A stretch of 58,375 nucleotides of DNA, taken from the NCBI RefSeq assembly GCF_016937615.1, contig NZ_JAFHKI010000091.1:1-58375 (forward strand), given 5' to 3'. The DNA comes from Pseudomonas lactucae (GTDB lineage: Bacteria > Pseudomonadota > Gammaproteobacteria > Pseudomonadales > Pseudomonadaceae). This document shows, piece after piece, positions 54,366 to 58,375 of the stretch. Under the pieces are notes generated by a model. It saw only the letters and a program-made list of their open reading frames with translations, was not told the DNA's origin and did no database searches. Positions within the stretch are counted from its first letter, which is position 1; each line of letters starts with the position of its first letter. A program made the translations under genes and the position numbers.

Positions 54366-55226
54366 ATGAAAAAGCAGTTGTTTATCCTCAGCCAGTACTT
54401 GCTGCCGCACCATTTGCTGTCGCGCCTGGCCGGCTGCATTGCCGAGTGCCGTGTACGCTGGTTCAAGAACGCGTTCACCACCTGGTTCGCCAAGCGCTAT
54501 CAAGTGGACATGTCCCAGGCCCTGGTGGAAGACGTGACCGCCTACGAGCACTTCAACGCCTTCTTCACCCGCGCCCTCAAGGACGGCGCGCGCCCGCTGG
54601 ATCAAACCCCAGGCGCGGTGCTGAGCCCTGCCGATGGCGCGGTCAGCCAGCTGGGTCCGATCGAACATGGTCGTGTGTTCCAGGCCAAGGGCCACAGTTT
54701 CAGCGTGTTGGAATTGCTGGGTGGCGATGCGGCCGTGGCGGCACCTTTCATGGGCGGCGACTTTGCCACCATCTACCTGTCACCGAAGGACTATCACCGC
54801 GTGCACATGCCATTGGCCGGCACCTTGCGCGAAATGGTCTACGTGCCAGGACGGATTTTCTCGGTCAACCAGACCACCGCCGAAAACGTACCGGAACTGT
54901 TTGCGCGCAATGAGCGTGTTGTCTGCCTGTTCGACACCGAACGCGGCCCAATGGCCGTGGTGCTGGTGGGTGCGATGATTGTGGCGTCGATTGAAACCGT
55001 GTGGGCTGGTCTGGTCACGCCGCCGAAGCGCGAACTGAAAACCTTCCGTTACGACGAAGCCGCGCGTGCGCCGATTCATCTGGAAAAGGGTGCCGAGCTG
55101 GGCCGCTTCAAGCTGGGTTCGACCGCGATCGTGCTGTTCGGGCCGGATCAGGTGAAGTGGGCTGAAGAACTGGTGGCCGGTTCGCCGGTGCAGATGGGCC
55201 AGGGTATCGCGTTGCCTAAAGCCTGA
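54366..55226 (+). CDS. psd: Phosphatidylserine decarboxylase proenzyme
   Basis: 286 residues. The self-cleavage motif LGST is at residues 250-253, so Ser252 becomes the pyruvoyl group of the alpha chain. Other blocks are LSPADGAVSQLGPIEHG, TIYLSPKDYHRVHMPLAG and GRIFSVNQTTAENVPELFARNERVV. The protein makes phosphatidylethanolamine at the inner membrane. It follows rhdA by 15 bases on the same strand and ends at the terminator hairpin. Confidence 0.98.
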   Translation: MKKQLFILSQYLLPHHLLSRLAGCIAECRVRWFKNAFTTWFAKRYQVDMSQALVEDVTAYEHFNAFFTRALKDGARPLDQTPGAVLSPADGAVSQLGPIEHGRVFQAKGHSFSVLELLGGDAAVAAPFMGGDFATIYLSPKDYHRVHMPLAGTLREMVYVPGRIFSVNQTTAENVPELFARNERVVCLFDTERGPMAVVLVGAMIVASIETVWAGLVTPPKRELKTFRYDEAARAPIHLEKGAELGRFKLGSTAIVLFGPDQVKWAEELVAGSPVQMGQGIALPKA

Positions 55227-55245
55227 TCTGAAAACTGCAAGGATC

Positions 55246-55276
55246 AAATGTGGGAGGGGCTTGCTCCCACATTTTT
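55246..55276. terminator. Hairpin terminator between psd and serB
   Basis: AAATGTGGGAG-GGGCTTG-CTCCCACATTTTT, a strong stem with T run for the plus-strand psd and an A run serving serB on the opposite strand. It is a shortened form of the class 1 REP arm. Confidence 0.85.
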
Positions 55277-55291
55277 ACTGCATTTCTTCAG

Positions 55292-56506
55292 TTACAACTG
55301 ACCATCACGGTCGCGAAAGCCCAGCAGGTAAAGCACGCCATCCAGCCCCAGGGTCGAAATCGCCTGCTTCGCCGATTGCTTGACCAGTGGCTTGGCGCGA
55401 AACGCCACGCCCAACCCGGCAATCGCCAGCATCGGCAAGTCATTCGCCCCGTCGCCGACCGCAATGGTCTGCTCCAGACGCAAGCCTTCCTTGTGAGCCA
55501 ATTCCTTCAGCAAGTCCGCCTTGCGCTGGGCGTCGACAATCGGCTCCACCGCCACACCGGTCACTTTGCCGTCCACCACTTCGAGTTCGTTGGCGAACAC
55601 GTAGTCGATGCCCAGCTTGGTCTGCAATTGCTTGGCGAAGTAGGTGAAGCCACCGGAGAGGATCGCGGTCTTGTAGCCCAGGCGCTTGAGTTCGGCGAAC
55701 AGGGTTTCGGCGCCTTCGGTCAGGCGCAGGGACGCACCGATGGAATCCAGCACGCTCACATCCAGGCCCTTGAGCAACGCCAGGCGTTCCTTGAAGCTGG
55801 CACGGAAATCCAGCTCGCCGGCCATGGCGCGCTCGGTGATCGCCGACACCTGCTCGCCCACCCCGGCGGCCTTGGCCAGTTCGTCGATGACTTCGGCTTC
55901 GATCAGCGTGGAATCCATGTCGAACACCGCCAGGCGACGGTTACGGCGAAACAGTGAGTCTTCCTGGAAGGCGATATCGACGTTCAGCTCCTGGGCCACG
56001 CTGAGAAACTCGGCGCGCAGGGCTTGCGGATCGGCCGGTTCACCGCGCACGGAGAACTCGATGCAGCCCTTGCCTTGATCAGCCGGTGTGTCCAGCGGCA
56101 TGCGCCCCGACAGACGGTCGATATGATCGATATTCAAACCGTAGTGCGCGGTGATCGAGCTGACGCGCTGCAGCTGTTCAGCCGTGACCTTGCGCGTCAG
56201 CAGAGTAACGATGTGGCGTTTCTTGCCCTGACCGGCCACCCAATGCCGATAATCCTCTTCGGACACCGGGGTGAAACGCACCTGCTGATCGAGTTTGTAC
56301 GCGGTAAACAGAATGTCCTTGAGCACGGACGAGGCCTGCTCGGTGCTGGGGATTTCCACCAGGATGCCGAACGACAGCGTGTCGTGGATCACGGCCTGGC
56401 CGATGTCGAGAATGTTCACACCACCCTGGGCCAGGACACCGGTAATGGCGGCGGTAAGACCCGGGCGGTCCTCCCCGGTGATGTTAATCAGGACAATTTC
56501 GCGCAA
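55292..56506 (-). CDS. serB: Phosphoserine phosphatase SerB
   Basis: 404 residues. Two N-terminal ACT-like domains (about 1-180, with LINITGEDRPGLTAAITGVLAQGGVNILDIGQ) precede the HAD phosphatase domain. Motif I is DMDSTLIEAE (Asp196, Asp198), with LSGGFTYFAKQL as motif II and VGDGANDLPMLAIAGLGVAFRAKP as motif III. It catalyses the last step of serine synthesis. Length and ACT content are normal for Pseudomonas, longer than the E. coli enzyme. It is convergent with psd and divergent from the membrane protein gene. Confidence 0.97.
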   Translation of the reverse strand: MREIVLINITGEDRPGLTAAITGVLAQGGVNILDIGQAVIHDTLSFGILVEIPSTEQASSVLKDILFTAYKLDQQVRFTPVSEEDYRHWVAGQGKKRHIVTLLTRKVTAEQLQRVSSITAHYGLNIDHIDRLSGRMPLDTPADQGKGCIEFSVRGEPADPQALRAEFLSVAQELNVDIAFQEDSLFRRNRRLAVFDMDSTLIEAEVIDELAKAAGVGEQVSAITERAMAGELDFRASFKERLALLKGLDVSVLDSIGASLRLTEGAETLFAELKRLGYKTAILSGGFTYFAKQLQTKLGIDYVFANELEVVDGKVTGVAVEPIVDAQRKADLLKELAHKEGLRLEQTIAVGDGANDLPMLAIAGLGVAFRAKPLVKQSAKQAISTLGLDGVLYLLGFRDRDGQL

Positions 56507-56639
56507 GGCGCACCCCCAGGCTGGAAAAAAACCGCATTCTACCCACTTTCAGTGACCATCGGGCACAGCCAGCGCTTTGCCGGTGTTAGGCCTGTCGCTA
56601 TACTGCGCGTCAACTTCACGGACCAAGAGCCGAGCTCAA

Positions 56640-58129
56640 GTGAACCGGCCCACGCCAGTAAAAACCGATAACTTCTTCCTGCTGATCTTCCGGGCACTGC
56701 GCCACCGCCGTGTACCGATCGCATTACGCATCGCCAGCCATAACGTGATCCTGGTCGCCCTGGCCCTGGTGATCTACGCCTGTGTGATGGGTTTGCAGTT
56801 CAAGCAGGCCATGCATGAGCAAGCCGACGCCCTGGGCGAGAGCCTGACCACCCAGACGGCCACCTCGGCGACTGAGTTGCTGGTGTCCAACGACATCCTC
56901 AGCCTGAACGTGCTGCTCAATAACCTGACCAAGAACCCGCTGGTGGCCCACGCCGCCATCTACAGCGTGGACAACCGCATCATGGCCGAAGCCGGGCAGC
57001 GCCCGAAGAATGGCCTGCTGGGTGAAGCCGAAGGGCTGTATCAGAGCAACATTACCTTTCAGGATGTTAAAGCCGGTCAACTGCGCATCAGCCTCGACAT
57101 GCAGCAGTTCCAGCAGCCGATGACCATCAGCCTGCAGAGCATGGGCATCCTCAGCGCGATCCTGCTGGCATTGGCCCTGGCCTTGAGCCTGCGCCTGGGC
57201 CGGCATATCTCCACGCCATTGATGCAGCTGCGCATCTGGCTGCGGGATATCGACGAACACACCCCGGCCACCGATCGCCAGGATGAAATCGGCGACCTCG
57301 CCCGCCAGCTCCATGCCAGTTTCGCTCCGGAGCCGGTGGTGCCTGAGGTAGAGCCCGAGTTCGATGACGGCGACTACGACGAAGCGTTTGAGGTCGAGGA
57401 CGCCCCGGTGGCGGCTTGAAGCCCGCTGCGCACAAGGCGTTCAAGGCCGAAGAGGACGAGCCGGACGACGAAGACCCGTTCGCCGACCTGCGCGACACTT
57501 CGGCCAGCGCGCCGGCTGTCGCCCCCAAACTGCTGCCGGTCAAGAGCACCGAACCCCAGTACAGTGCCGTACTGGCTGTGCAACTGGGGGCCCAGGACCA
57601 ACTGCGGCGCCTGCCCCGCGCCCGCCTGACCGAATTGCTCGAGCGCTACCGCGATTGCCTCGACCAGGCTGCCTCGCTGTACCAGAGCGAACTGCATACC
57701 CTCAACGATGGCAGCACACTGATGCTGTTCCACAGTGAAGACAGCGGTGAGGACTACCTGACCAACGCCATCTGCTGTGGCGAATTGCTGCGCGCCCTGG
57801 GCCATGCCCTGCAGATTGAAGTGGCCGACAGCGGCATCACCTTGCAATTGCAGCTTGGGCTGACCGTGGGCGATGACCTGTTTGGCATGAGCCAGATAGA
57901 CCTGCTGCTCACCGAAATCGCCCAGGACGCCCTGGCCCTGTCCCAGCACAGCCGCAATCTGCTGCTGGTAGAGCGCAAGATCAGCGAAGACACGCTGATC
58001 CGCCAACGCGCGCGCATCCGCCCGATTGCCAGCCCTGAAGGGGCCAGCTGTGTGGAACGTTTGATGGAGCCGTATCCGTCGATGCTGGAGCGGCAGTTGG
58101 CGCGGATGCATGAGACCCGCAAGCCCTGA
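56640..58129 (+). CDS. AhpA/YtjB-like inner-membrane protein next to serB (one apparent frameshift)
   Basis: Restored length is about 496 residues. Two membrane segments (about 36-52, NVILVALALVIYACVMG, and 163-185, MGILSAILLALALALSL) enclose a periplasmic loop with SATELLVSNDILSLNVLLNNL. A HAMP-like stretch (LRLGRHISTPLMQLRIWLRDI), an acidic linker and a cytoplasmic domain resembling a nucleotide cyclase-like fold (about 300-480) follow. A protein with this layout sits divergent from serB in many gammaproteobacteria. The frame breaks near 57415: VAA stop should read VAALKPAAHKAFK, which one missing C restores. Start is a GTG chosen for the short polar N-terminus; its ribosome site is weak. 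Confidence 0.78.
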
Positions 58130-58144
58130 AGCGCAATGAAGTAC

Positions 58145-58226
58145 CAATGTGGGAGGGGCTTGCCCCCGATAGCATAGGGTCAGTCAATACATCAGTGATT
58201 GATCCACCACTATCGGGGCAAGCCCT
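58145..58226. repeat. REP doublet, class 1
   Basis: Inverted class 1 units ATGTGGGAGGGGCTTGCCCCCGATAG and CTATCGGGGCAAGCCC with about 35 bases between, directly after the last gene. The second arm lacks the TCCCACA extension. Confidence 0.7.
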
Positions 58227-58256
58227 AATGCCAGTCAGTTAAGGGACAACACTGTT

Positions 58257-58360
58257 TGTGGCGAGGTAGCTTGCTCCCGTTGGCCGCGAAACGGCCCCGC
58301 TCTTGTTTACAAAGAATGGGACTGCTGCGCAGTCCAACGGGAGCAAGCTCCCTCGCCACA
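58257..58360. repeat. Long inverted repeat, class 3 palindrome
   Basis: Arms TGTGGCGAGGTAGCTTGCTC and GAGCAAGCTCCCTCGCCACA, each continuing into CCGTTGG/CCAACGG, enclose about 50 bases with further small palindromes (GGCCGCGAAACGGCC). It is a third REP-like class not seen elsewhere in the window, and sits at the window edge. Confidence 0.75.
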
Positions 58361-58375
58361 GATCACTTTTTACCC

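Overview
The window is a GC-rich chromosomal segment of a Pseudomonas from the P. fluorescens group. Three things point there: azurin with a nearby Anr-like box, repeated REP-type hairpins built around GGGGGCAAGCCCCC, and a gene order that, from memory, follows the P. aeruginosa PAO1 stretch from about PA4913 to PA4961 (pncB-nadE-azu, ygiQ, dnaB-rplI-rpsR-rpsF-rlmB-rnr, tRNA-Leu, purA-hisZ-hflC-hflK-hflX-hfq-miaA-mutL-amiB-tsaE-nnrD, queG, orn, rsgA-motB-motA, rhdA-psd-serB).

Layout. 1-5.5 kb: a branched-chain amino-acid type periplasmic binding protein, then the L-pipecolate/L-lysine catabolic pair amaB-amaA with a divergent LysR regulator. 5.6-8.8 kb: pncB-nadE (NAD salvage), azurin and a small charged protein. 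8.8-15.6 kb: a three-gene operon (transglutaminase + DUF2126, circularly permuted ATP-grasp + alpha-E, transglutaminase), a predicted but uncharacterised peptide-modification system. 15.8-17.2 kb: an overlapping pair of unrecognised genes, both with hydrophobic segments. 17.4-19.7 kb: YgiQ radical SAM protein. 19.9-23.9 kb: one 1333-residue toxin-like protein with a DUF6543-type N-terminus, a hydrophobic centre and a C-terminal SET (lysine methyltransferase) domain; this is the main accessory feature. 23.9-31.0 kb: dnaB, ribosomal proteins, rlmB, rnr. 31.2-31.6 kb: two tandem tRNA-Leu(CAG) units, each with its own promoter and terminator. 31.9-46.2 kb: a chemoreceptor and the long hfq superoperon with hisZ and purA. 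46.3-58.1 kb: queG, a TRIC-type channel, orn, rsgA, motAB with a sigma-28 promoter, an HDOD protein, rhdA, psd, serB and an AhpA/YtjB-type membrane protein.

Sequence quality matters for reading this window. Seven genes (the ATP-grasp/alpha-E gene, the DUF2126 gene, rnr, hflK, amiB, rhdA and the last gene) carry ten apparent one-base losses in short G/C or A runs. Adding the base back restores normal-length proteins and normal gene overlaps every time. I read these as sequencing or assembly errors and annotate the genes over their full restored span.

Apart from the SET-domain gene and the paired membrane genes, the window is ordinary core chromosome. I saw no integrase, transposase, CRISPR array or rRNA gene.
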